Shown here: positions 56,390 through 64,000 of the stretch, one piece after another
Numbering within the stretch: position 1 is the first letter of the stretch
How the letters are laid out: every line of letters starts with the position of its first letter
Origin: DASSFZ01 sp035292585
GTDB taxonomy: Bacteria > Chloroflexota > Anaerolineae > Fen-1058
DNA length: 64,000 bases
Assembly: GCA_035292585.1 (NCBI GenBank)
Contig: DATDPU010000020.1
Location: 5,166 to 69,165, forward strand
Direction: 5' to 3'
Position numbers and translations under genes: made by a program
The notes under the pieces: model-generated
The model's database searches: none
Told to the model about the DNA's origin: nothing
What the model saw: the letters and a program-made list of their open reading frames with translations, nothing else

Positions 56390-57961
56390 ATGCTGCGACA
56401 CAACCATCACCCCGCCACGACCCCATATCGCCTGCGTATCGGCGCGATGCTCATTGTCCTGCTCACCGTGATGTCGCTGCGGTTGAGCACTTCGCATGCA
56501 GTCGCACAGGGCAATGGCTGGAGCACACCGGTCCTGGTCTCGGAGCCGCCGTCTTCGTGGTTTTCGGACATCGTCGTCGCGCCCGATGGCGCGGTTCACA
56601 TTATCTGGTCGAGCGGCAAAGAGCGGCCAGGCGAATTAGCCGGTTACGACCTATTGATGCACCGCGCCTTATTGCCTGACGGCATCTGGTCGCCCATTAA
56701 CGATATTAGCAATCCGGGCTTTGGCGGCTTCGCCGTGCGCAATAGTATTATTTTAGGCCGAGACGGACGCTTTCACATTCTGCTGCGCAGCGCCATGCGC
56801 GTCGAGCACATCAGCGTGCTTTGGGAACAGGCCAGCTCGGCAGCTGCTTGGAGTCCGCCGCGCCGTATCAATAGCGGACGCAATACTCCCTACTACACCG
56901 AGCTGGCCACTGATAGCCGGGGAACCTTGCACGCGGTCTGGACTGAAAACACGCCGGATGACCCCCAACAACCCAGGGAGAAGTGCTCGCTGTGTTCTGA
57001 CCTGTATTATCGCCATTCCAGCGACGGCGGCGATCTATGGTCGACGCCCATCAACCTCTCGCAGATGCCACAAGGCACCGACAAGCCGCAGATCAAGATC
57101 GATCAGCGGGATCGTATTCACGTCGCCTGGGATGAGGGCCTCGATCGCAACGTGGCAAGCGATCCGTTGTGGGGCGCCTATCGTCGGTCGGATGATGGAG
57201 GCATAACCTGGACACCGGTCATCACCTTCAGTCTCCCAACCGACTTGATTCAGCAAACCACACTGGGCGTGACCGGCAATGGCAACCCGATCGCCGTGTA
57301 TCGCGCAACCGCCAGTCAGACGATTTACTACCAGTCGTCTCCAGACGGCGGCAACACCTGGAATGCTCCGCAGCCATTACTCGGCGTGCTGGCACGCTCC
57401 GTGAACGAAACGTTATTTGATGGTTACTCGACAGTTACTGACGGCGCGGGCCGGGTGCATCTCTTTTTGTCCGGCTTGCGCGCCAGCGATGCCCAAGTGC
57501 GGGTCAAGCCGTTGTTGCTTCATCTGGTCTGGGATGGACGCAGCTGGTCGACGCCCGAAGTGGTCATCGATGACGGTCTTTATCCAGAGTGGCCCAACGC
57601 GGTGGTGGATGGCAATACGCTGCATCTGACGTGGTTCACGCGCAGTGAGGAGGATCGGTTCATCAGCGACCGGGCGAATTACCAGGTCTGGTATAGCCGC
57701 GAGACACTCGATGGGCCGCCGGTCAACCTGCTCCCGACATTTACGCCTATGCCAACCGCGACGCCCTGGCCCACGCCGACGCCTATTCCGACGACGACGC
57801 CCTGGCCTACCTTCAGCAGCGGCTCGCTGCCCGCCAATGCGCAGGCGGGCCAGCCGAATCTGGAAAACCATGCGCTCACCAGCTTGTTTCTCGGCGCAGC
57901 TCCGATTATCATCATCGCGGCGGTCGTCGTCGTGGTTCGACGCGTGCAGGACCGTGCTTAA
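56390..57961 (+). CDS. Surface Asp-box (BNR) propeller protein with C-terminal anchor
   Basis: 523 residues. AGAGG sits four bases before ATG. A signal peptide (about 15-38, ending HAVAQG) is followed by a beta-propeller with Asp-boxes SSDGGDLW (about 208), RSDDGGITW (265) and SPDGGNTW (317), which cap blades in sialidases and related lectin-like proteins. I do not see the sialidase Arg triad clearly, so enzyme activity is unproven. A Pro/Thr linker (450-477; TPMPTATPWPTPTPI) leads to a hydrophobic C-terminal helix (about 500-518) and short basic tail, placing the propeller outside the cell and anchored in the membrane. It probably binds or trims glycans. Confidence 0.83.
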   Translation: MLRHNHHPATTPYRLRIGAMLIVLLTVMSLRLSTSHAVAQGNGWSTPVLVSEPPSSWFSDIVVAPDGAVHIIWSSGKERPGELAGYDLLMHRALLPDGIWSPINDISNPGFGGFAVRNSIILGRDGRFHILLRSAMRVEHISVLWEQASSAAAWSPPRRINSGRNTPYYTELATDSRGTLHAVWTENTPDDPQQPREKCSLCSDLYYRHSSDGGDLWSTPINLSQMPQGTDKPQIKIDQRDRIHVAWDEGLDRNVASDPLWGAYRRSDDGGITWTPVITFSLPTDLIQQTTLGVTGNGNPIAVYRATASQTIYYQSSPDGGNTWNAPQPLLGVLARSVNETLFDGYSTVTDGAGRVHLFLSGLRASDAQVRVKPLLLHLVWDGRSWSTPEVVIDDGLYPEWPNAVVDGNTLHLTWFTRSEEDRFISDRANYQVWYSRETLDGPPVNLLPTFTPMPTATPWPTPTPIPTTTPWPTFSSGSLPANAQAGQPNLENHALTSLFLGAAPIIIIAAVVVVVRRVQDRA

Positions 57962-57993
57962 CCCTGGCGCGCGCTTATTCATGCAGATTTCCT

Positions 57994-58023
57994 ATTGAAT
58001 AATGTCAGCGAATTCAATACAAT
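57994..58023 (+). promoter_or_regulatory. Sigma70-like promoter with operator-like dyad in its spacer
   Basis: TTGAAT (57995-58000) and TACAAT (58018-58023) are separated by exactly 17 bases. ATTGAAT (57994-58000) is mirrored by ATTCAAT (58012-58018), so a 7-bp dyad covers -35 and the spacer. It lies 33 bases before the ATG of the propeller protein, in the 95-base gap after the previous gene. Confidence 0.62.
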
Positions 58024-58056
58024 CGAGCCGATTTCACCTCCAAACTGTGTAAACCT

Positions 58057-60141
58057 ATGAGCTTTCCTATGCGACGTAGAGTCTCTGTCTTAGCGTGCCT
58101 GCTCGCCGTGTTAATCGGCTGGCCGGCTTCAGGCGCAGTATCCTCAGCCCGGAACAGCCTGGTTGAAATACCGCCTGCGCTCGAATCTCGCCAGCTGGCT
58201 GCCGCACCGCTCGCGCAAGTGAGCGGGACAAATAATCAAGCGGCAGCCAGCGAGTGGATGCAATTGGCTGGCAATGTGCAGCGCACCGGCTACGTCGCGA
58301 CCGAGGCGCCCGGCCCGTGGCAGCTCAAATGGATCTGGAACGGCCCGGTCAACGGCGGCGATGCCGGCCCGGCCAGCGGCCATTTACAGCTCCCCCAAGG
58401 CGTTCAGCCCGTGGTCGGCAACGGCTTGTTGTTCGTGGGGCATAGCGACGGTCGGGTGCGCGCGATCTCTGAAGCGACCGGTCAAGTGGCGTGGACGGCG
58501 GCGCTTGGCGGATCGATCAACAACGCTGGCGCGTACGATCCGGATACAAATAGCGTCTACTTCGGCTCGACCAATGGAAACTTCTATCGACTGAACGCCA
58601 ACGATGGTCACGTCGAACGCTCCAATCGACCGGGAGGCGAGGTCGTCATGGCCCCGCTGGTTGTCGGTAATGCCGTATACGTGGGCACGACCACGCATGT
58701 TTTCTACGGGTTCGACAAAACCAGCCTGGCGCAAAACTGGTCGTACGACGCCGGGGCCGCACTGCGAGCCTCTCCCGCCTATTCGGCCAATTATGGCGGC
58801 CTGATCATTATCCTCGCCGAAGATAAATCCGTCCACGCGCTGCAAATTAGCACCGGCGCACGCCGCTGGCGAGTGACGGTCAACGGCGATCCCGATCCGC
58901 TGCGCGGCAATACCATCTTCGCCGACACTTATCCGGTGGTGTCCGACGCCAACGACGTGGTGCTGGTGCGCTCGTACAGCGATTGGGATAAGATGTGGCA
59001 ACCCACCGGTGGCGCGCCCAACTCGATCGCCGGCATTCGGAGTTTCCTGAGCGCCAATCCCGACCATGAATCGTTCTTCGTCCTGGAGTTATCGGATGGC
59101 GAGAAGAAGTACATTGCTCCCGTCCTGCCCGGCTCGATCGGCAACGGCGGCGACTTCCAATCGGTGCCGCCGCAGGCCGTCGTCAAGCGCTTCAGCGACG
59201 GGACGGAGGTCGCTTACCTGCTGTGGCGCAACAAGCAAGCGTGCCTGTCGTCTTGCGACGGGCGCGAAGACACGACGCTGGGCGAGATGAACCTGCAAAC
59301 AGGCGACATTCGCTTCGTGGATTCTCACAAGAACGAGGGCAGCCTGCGCCTGCCGACCGACGAGCACAGCCCGTTATCGATGGCCGGCGATAGCCTGTTT
59401 CACGCGCACTGGATGGCGCTGGGCGGGGTGCGCATCACCGACCGATCGGCCAGCTACGGCGGCAGCTTCGGCAACCCGATTCGAACCCAAGAGCTGACGC
59501 CGGTGCTGAACACGCTGGCCAGCGGCAGCTGCTCCAATCGCAATTCGAGCAATCATTCCTGCCCGCAGGATATGTACGTGCCGGGCGACAGCTACCGGAT
59601 CGATCCGGGCTTCTACATCTACTACTACAACCAGCGCGTTTACGATCAATACTGGACGACGCCCGTGCGCAGCGCCGCGTTCAACAACGGCACGATTTAT
59701 TGGAAGAGCATCGACGGCGCGATCATCGCGCTCAAGAGCCAGAACAGCCAGCCGAGCGTGCCGCCGTCGAGCAAAACGGCCTCGCCCGGCTACGGCGACC
59801 AGAACGACAACATCACCTTCACCATCACCGTCGGCGGCAGCGGCAAAGCGACGACCGTGATCGACACACTGCCGACGCAGCTAACATACATCTCGGACTC
59901 GGATACGTGCCCCGGTGATGCGACGTACAATGCCGGGGCGCGCCAGATCAGTTATTCCAACACGCTGACGCTGGGCGCGACGTGCACGATTCAAATCGTC
60001 ACGCAAGTCAACATCGCCCAAATCGCCGCCATCACCAACACGGCCAACATCAACAACGGCATTTCGTCCAGCAACGTATCGGCAACCGTGATTCTCAACG
60101 GGTATCACGTCTATCTGCCTGTCATCCTCAAGTCGTTCTGA
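58057..60141 (+). CDS. Secreted PQQ-like propeller protein with DUF11-type C-terminal domain
   Basis: 694 residues. The signal peptide (VSVLACLLAVLIGWPASGA) is followed by repeated propeller strands (GLLFVGHSDGRVRAISEATG, NSVYFGSTNGNFYRLNANDG, SVHALQISTGARRWRV), as in PQQ/outer-membrane-assembly-type folds without need for PQQ. Residues about 572-673 form a DUF11-like conserved repeat (GYGDQNDNITFTITVGG, YNAGARQI). The chain ends YHVYLPVILKSF, a tract I recall as recurrent at the ends of Chloroflexota surface proteins, perhaps a sorting or anchoring signal. A strong promoter candidate lies at 57994-58023. No ribosome site is evident near ATG 58057. Confidence 0.82.
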   Translation: MSFPMRRRVSVLACLLAVLIGWPASGAVSSARNSLVEIPPALESRQLAAAPLAQVSGTNNQAAASEWMQLAGNVQRTGYVATEAPGPWQLKWIWNGPVNGGDAGPASGHLQLPQGVQPVVGNGLLFVGHSDGRVRAISEATGQVAWTAALGGSINNAGAYDPDTNSVYFGSTNGNFYRLNANDGHVERSNRPGGEVVMAPLVVGNAVYVGTTTHVFYGFDKTSLAQNWSYDAGAALRASPAYSANYGGLIIILAEDKSVHALQISTGARRWRVTVNGDPDPLRGNTIFADTYPVVSDANDVVLVRSYSDWDKMWQPTGGAPNSIAGIRSFLSANPDHESFFVLELSDGEKKYIAPVLPGSIGNGGDFQSVPPQAVVKRFSDGTEVAYLLWRNKQACLSSCDGREDTTLGEMNLQTGDIRFVDSHKNEGSLRLPTDEHSPLSMAGDSLFHAHWMALGGVRITDRSASYGGSFGNPIRTQELTPVLNTLASGSCSNRNSSNHSCPQDMYVPGDSYRIDPGFYIYYYNQRVYDQYWTTPVRSAAFNNGTIYWKSIDGAIIALKSQNSQPSVPPSSKTASPGYGDQNDNITFTITVGGSGKATTVIDTLPTQLTYISDSDTCPGDATYNAGARQISYSNTLTLGATCTIQIVTQVNIAQIAAITNTANINNGISSSNVSATVILNGYHVYLPVILKSF

Positions 60142-60150
60142 CGACATCGT

Positions 60151-63100
60151 ATGCCCATAGCCTTGAAACTGTCAGGGCGCACGCTTGCACGCGCGGGCCT
60201 GATCGGCGCGCTGCTGCTCGTCACACTGGTCGGGTACGCGAGCCGGCCGGCGCAGCCTGCGGCTCTCCCTGGTCACCCTACTTCGCCCGATCAGGATGAT
60301 TCCCCAGCATCTACTCTCCCACTGGCGACGGCACTGATCACCCATACCATTTATCTGCCGGTCACGCTGCGCGAAGCCATTTCAGGCCCGGACACTCTGC
60401 TGCGCAATGGCGACTTCGAATCAGGCGCCCTGTCCGGTTGGACAGCCAGCGGCGCCGCGGCCACGCTGGATGAAGCACACACCGGACAGTGGTCGGCGCG
60501 CGTCCGATACAGCGGGTCGGGCGGCAGCCGCCTCGAGCAGATCGTCGATACCGAAGTTGGTCGCGGCTACAAACTCACCGGCTGGATCAAAATCGCCGAA
60601 GAATCGGGGGAGGATTGGGGCGGCTTCCGCTTCGCCGCAGTGAGTTGGGATTGGCAGACAACCGAGCAGACCGCGTGGCTGACACGCGCCGCGCTGGGCA
60701 AGGATTGGATCAAAGTATCCCTCGCGTTCACGGCGACGACCGATCTAACGCGCATCCAGATCGGCTACTTCGGCGGATCAGGGCGACGCATGACCGTCTA
60801 CGTGGATGATCTGGCCTTGTTTGTCAAAGGCTCAAATCTGCCGCCGCAAATTGAAGCGGTCACGCTGACACCCTCCACGCTGAACAGCCTGCCCCAAGAG
60901 CAACAGTTCCAGGTGATTGGCGACGATCTCGACGGCGCGATCACGGGTGTGATGTGGGATTTCGGCGATGGGACGCGCGCCTTGTCGCCCAATGGCACGC
61001 ATCGCGCGGCCCTGCCCGGCCGCTACGTGGCGACGGTGAGCATCGCCGACGACGATGGCGCAGTCGCGACGAAGACGCTGGCCTGGTCGGCAACCGATAG
61101 CCGCTTCCCCGGCCTCATCATCAACACACCTTCTGAACTCGAATCGACGACGGGCAATCCCACACTGACCTTGAGCGGCAACGCGAGTGGTTCAGGCGTG
61201 CAGGTACGTGTCAGTTCGGATCGCGGCGTGCTCGGTTCGGTGAGCGGCACGTCGAACTGGAGCGCAAGCATTGCGCTCCAACCGGGCCTCAATCGAATTC
61301 TGGCGCAGGCCGTCGATGCGAACAAACGGATGGTCACGGCGGAGCGGCTCGTGCGCTACGTTCCCTCGCAGCCGCTCGGCATATCGAACGTGAGCGCCAG
61401 CGCCGCGAATGTGCCGCGCTGGGATATGATCGAAATCACCTTCGCGCTCAACAACAGCGCAGCGACGAGTCCACAGTTTCCTTACGACGACGCGCCCGCG
61501 CCAGGGCTGGGCCGGCTCGACGGCGTGACGGTCGACGCGCTCTTCACGCCCGACAACTGGCGCACTGCATACCGCAGACCTGCGTTCCTGAATCAACGTT
61601 ACCAGCGCGCGCTCAAAGGCGGGCAAGAGTGGCTATATCCGATCGGCGCGCCGGTGTGGACGGTGCGCTTCGCGCCGCCTCAAACGGGCAGCTGGAAATA
61701 TCGCATCGAGGCGCGCGAGGCAAAGGGGCTCGCGCGATCCAGCGATTACGCATTCACAGTAGGCGCGCCGACGAATGCCAACAACCACGGCCCGATCCGC
61801 GTCGCGCCCAACGACTCGCGTTACTTTGAGTTTGCGGACGGCACGCCGTTCCTGGGAACCGGTCACGGCATCGGATTCTCGAACGACAGCTATGCGTACG
61901 ACGCGGTCGATACCTTCAACGCCATCGGCGACGGCAACCAGCAGTTCTTTCGCTGGTGGGTTTCGGGACACTTATGGGGATCGGCCTGGTATCCCTGGGC
62001 GTCGCGCACGCTGCCCTACGCAGGCACTGTGCCCGCCACCGGCCTGACGCTCGACCGCGCCTACGGCAACGGCCTGGCTGCGCTCCAGTTGGATGAAGAC
62101 AATCCGATCATGTTCCAGGGATTCGAGACGGGGCATGCCGGGCTGACTCCCGGCCGAACGTATCGCGTCGTCGTGCGCTGGCGAAGCGAAGGGGTGACCG
62201 GCCCGACGAAATCGGGCAGGCCATTCGGCGCGACGGTGAAACTCACCGGTTGGCCGGAGCCGGGCCAGACCGAATCGATTGCCGCAGTCGTGCCGCACGT
62301 GAACGGCGATACACCCTGGCACGTGGCAACCGGCGACTTCGTCGCCAGCGGCGATTTTATTCCAAACGTCTCGCTCATCCTGGAGAACACCACCGGCGGC
62401 GCGGCCTACGTCGACGAAATTGCGGTGTACGAAGTGCTGTCCGGCGGCGCACTCGGCCCACAATTGCTGCGTTCGCCGAAGTTCAACGCGCACCTCACGT
62501 TCGATCCCAGGCGCAGCGCCGGCATGGACGCCATCTTCGGCGAGGCGGCGAAACGCGGCTTGTATTTCAAACTCGTCATCAGCGAGAAACAGGAATACCT
62601 GCTCAATCACCTGGGGTCGGGCGGTCTGCCCGATCCGAACGGCAATCACTTCAACGCGGTGGGGGACACACCGACACAGGCGCTTCACGAAGCGCACTGG
62701 CGGTATTTGAGCGCGCGTTTCGGCGCGTATCGCTCGATTCATTCATGGGAACTGGTCAATGAAGAAGCGCCCGGCCCTGGCGATCATTTTCAATTGACGG
62801 CGCGTCTCGCCACGCTCGCGGCGGCGGATGGCAATCCGCACCTGGCGACCACGTCGACGTGGGCGACATTGGCCGAAGAGGCGTGGAACGATCCGGCGAG
62901 CGCGCCGATCAGCTACAGCGACTTTCATGCTTACGTGCGCGGCACGGGCTGGATCGAGCCGAAAGACGAGCTGGCGAACGATTCGGCGCGCTTCTTCCAC
63001 GAGTACGATTTGGATGCGCGAGCGGCCGATTTCGGCAAGCCGGTAGTGTGGGGCGAGCAAGGTATCGACGGCACGCAGGGCACCGATCATCAGGAACCGT

Positions 63101-63606
63101 TGCTTGCCAACGATCAAAACGGCGTGTGGCTCCATAAGCTGACGTGGGCGCGGGCCGGGCCAGGCGGCGTGTATCCGCTGTACTGGTACACCGACCACAT
63201 CTTCGACAAATCACTCCACCACATCTTCGGCGCGTGGAAGCGCTTCATGTCCGGCATTCCATTGACCAACGGCCATTATCAAGACGCTGACGCTACGACC
63301 ACGCATGGCAACCTGCGCGTCTTCGGGCAGAAGGACATGCAGGCCGGTCGCGCTCACCTGTGGATCGACAATCAGCAACAGTCCTGGCGCGCAGTGGTCG
63401 ATCGCCGCTCGATTCAGGCTGTCAGCGGCATCGTTCGCCTCGCGTTAGGACACCCCAATACCACCGTCGTCGCAACCTGGTACAACACGACGACCGGCCA
63501 GCCGAGCCGCACGCAGACGCTGATAACAGATGCGGCGGGTATGCTTTCATTGAGCGTATCGAATCTGGCGACGGACACAGCGGTACGAATCGCCCCGGCG
63601 CAATAA
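60151..63606 (+). CDS. Large secreted multidomain glycoside hydrolase (clan A-like)
   Basis: 1151 residues. An N-terminal signal anchor (LIGALLLVTLVGYASRP) precedes a YLPV tract (about 70), then a carbohydrate-binding-like domain (NGDFESGALSGW, 88-225), a PKD domain (WDFGDG, 230-315), an Ig-like domain (320-405) and a DUF5060-like domain (410-530). The catalytic part (540-1070) is interrupted by a second binding-like domain (about 640-770). The acid/base is Glu871 in WELVNE and the nucleophile Glu969 in VVWGEQG, the pattern of GH5/GH39-type enzymes. A jelly-roll-like tail closes the protein. It starts 9 bases after the propeller protein stop and probably shares its promoter. The target polysaccharide is unknown. 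Confidence 0.84.
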   Translation: MPIALKLSGRTLARAGLIGALLLVTLVGYASRPAQPAALPGHPTSPDQDDSPASTLPLATALITHTIYLPVTLREAISGPDTLLRNGDFESGALSGWTASGAAATLDEAHTGQWSARVRYSGSGGSRLEQIVDTEVGRGYKLTGWIKIAEESGEDWGGFRFAAVSWDWQTTEQTAWLTRAALGKDWIKVSLAFTATTDLTRIQIGYFGGSGRRMTVYVDDLALFVKGSNLPPQIEAVTLTPSTLNSLPQEQQFQVIGDDLDGAITGVMWDFGDGTRALSPNGTHRAALPGRYVATVSIADDDGAVATKTLAWSATDSRFPGLIINTPSELESTTGNPTLTLSGNASGSGVQVRVSSDRGVLGSVSGTSNWSASIALQPGLNRILAQAVDANKRMVTAERLVRYVPSQPLGISNVSASAANVPRWDMIEITFALNNSAATSPQFPYDDAPAPGLGRLDGVTVDALFTPDNWRTAYRRPAFLNQRYQRALKGGQEWLYPIGAPVWTVRFAPPQTGSWKYRIEAREAKGLARSSDYAFTVGAPTNANNHGPIRVAPNDSRYFEFADGTPFLGTGHGIGFSNDSYAYDAVDTFNAIGDGNQQFFRWWVSGHLWGSAWYPWASRTLPYAGTVPATGLTLDRAYGNGLAALQLDEDNPIMFQGFETGHAGLTPGRTYRVVVRWRSEGVTGPTKSGRPFGATVKLTGWPEPGQTESIAAVVPHVNGDTPWHVATGDFVASGDFIPNVSLILENTTGGAAYVDEIAVYEVLSGGALGPQLLRSPKFNAHLTFDPRRSAGMDAIFGEAAKRGLYFKLVISEKQEYLLNHLGSGGLPDPNGNHFNAVGDTPTQALHEAHWRYLSARFGAYRSIHSWELVNEEAPGPGDHFQLTARLATLAAADGNPHLATTSTWATLAEEAWNDPASAPISYSDFHAYVRGTGWIEPKDELANDSARFFHEYDLDARAADFGKPVVWGEQGIDGTQGTDHQEPLLANDQNGVWLHKLTWARAGPGGVYPLYWYTDHIFDKSLHHIFGAWKRFMSGIPLTNGHYQDADATTTHGNLRVFGQKDMQAGRAHLWIDNQQQSWRAVVDRRSIQAVSGIVRLALGHPNTTVVATWYNTTTGQPSRTQTLITDAAGMLSLSVSNLATDTAVRIAPAQ

Positions 63607-63772
63607 AGCCCCCATTTCCCGTCTATTGGGTTGGCAAGTAGTTTCATACTCGATTCATACGCTCCTCCGTCCCTCCTCTCACAACCCACCGATAGACTTG
63701 CATACGTTGAAATGCTGACAGCGCGCGCCAATCGCCCGCTGACTATTTGTATGTTTGCGAGGTCTCGGTTTA

Positions 63773-64000
63773 ATGCGACGAAGCACCAATCGCTTGTTGA
63801 CGGCAGGCATGCCGGCGATCGTCTTGGTCATAGCCTCGTTCGTTATGACTCAGAATATGACTTTCGCTGTTTCGTCCCCGCCGCCGATTGTGGTGGTGGT
63901 GAACGACACGGCCAGCAATCCCTTCGGCCCCTACCTGGCCGAGATCCTCCGCGCCGAGGGCCTGCCCGCCTTCGACCTGCTCGATGTCGATAGCCTGTCC
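63773..64000 (+). CDS. Exported protein, 3'-truncated by the window end
   Basis: 76 codons are visible with no stop. The N-terminus (MRRSTNRLLTAGMPAIVLV) is a signal peptide or anchor of about 30 residues, followed by SSPPPIVVVVNDTASNPFGPY and EILRAEGLPAFDLLDVDS, a segment I associate with the first domain of large exported Chloroflexota proteins. The start is chosen from the hydrophobic leader. No good ribosome site is seen. The 166-base gap before it (63607-63772) shows no clear promoter or repeat. Confidence 0.65.
   Translation, partial: MRRSTNRLLTAGMPAIVLVIASFVMTQNMTFAVSSPPPIVVVVNDTASNPFGPYLAEILRAEGLPAFDLLDVDSLS

Overview
The window is one strand of tightly packed, GC-rich genes, all reading on the + strand and with no gap over 300 bases. 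Chloroflexota is the best guess for the host, by inference. Two large secreted proteins carry the tract YLPV near an end, the Asp-box protein has a Pro/Thr linker, and many families of short palindromic repeats lie between and inside genes. I recall all of these as common in that phylum. No rRNA, tRNA or other phylogenetic marker is present, so the placement is tentative.

Region 1 (1-37880) is a one-module-per-gene type I PKS/NRPS line. It holds a 5'-truncated AT-DH-ER-KR-ACP module, then KS-AT-MT-ACP, KS-AT-DH-MT-ER-KR-ACP, KS-AT-DH-MT-KR-ACP, a DMT-type transporter, KS-AT-DH-ER-KR-ACP, and a C-A-PCP NRPS module whose A-domain code (DILQLGMIWK) reads as glycine. A membrane-anchored SGNH hydrolase and two translationally coupled alpha/beta-hydrolases follow, and the unit ends at a clear intrinsic terminator (37847-37880). 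If the modules act in gene order, the product is a C-methylated, largely reduced acyl chain with one ketone and one trisubstituted alkene, capped by glycine. No thioesterase domain is present.

Region 2 (37881-56377) starts after the terminator with a dyad-symmetric leader. It encodes three asparagine-synthetase-like proteins that lack the N-terminal cysteine needed for glutamine hydrolysis, then a surface-polysaccharide set: a Wzx-type flippase, two GT4 and two GT2 glycosyltransferases, an O-antigen polymerase/ligase-like protein and three multi-spanning membrane proteins of GT-C type. The likely theme is assembly and export of a decorated surface glycan or glycolipid. Whether the polyketide-glycine is attached to it is a hypothesis only.

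Region 3 (56390-64000) encodes surface proteins: an Asp-box (BNR) protein with a C-terminal membrane anchor, a PQQ-like propeller protein with its own sigma70-like promoter, a large PKD/Ig/glycoside-hydrolase protein, and the start of another exported protein.

The most unusual feature is DNA-level. Short hairpin repeats and CCAACC-type microsatellites sit in frame inside the PKS, NRPS and membrane-protein genes. They occupy equivalent linkers in different modules, and in at least three families the same DNA is read in two different frames. Intergenic members of other families supply the last codons of some genes or flank the hydrolase pair as 28-bp perfect inverted repeats.
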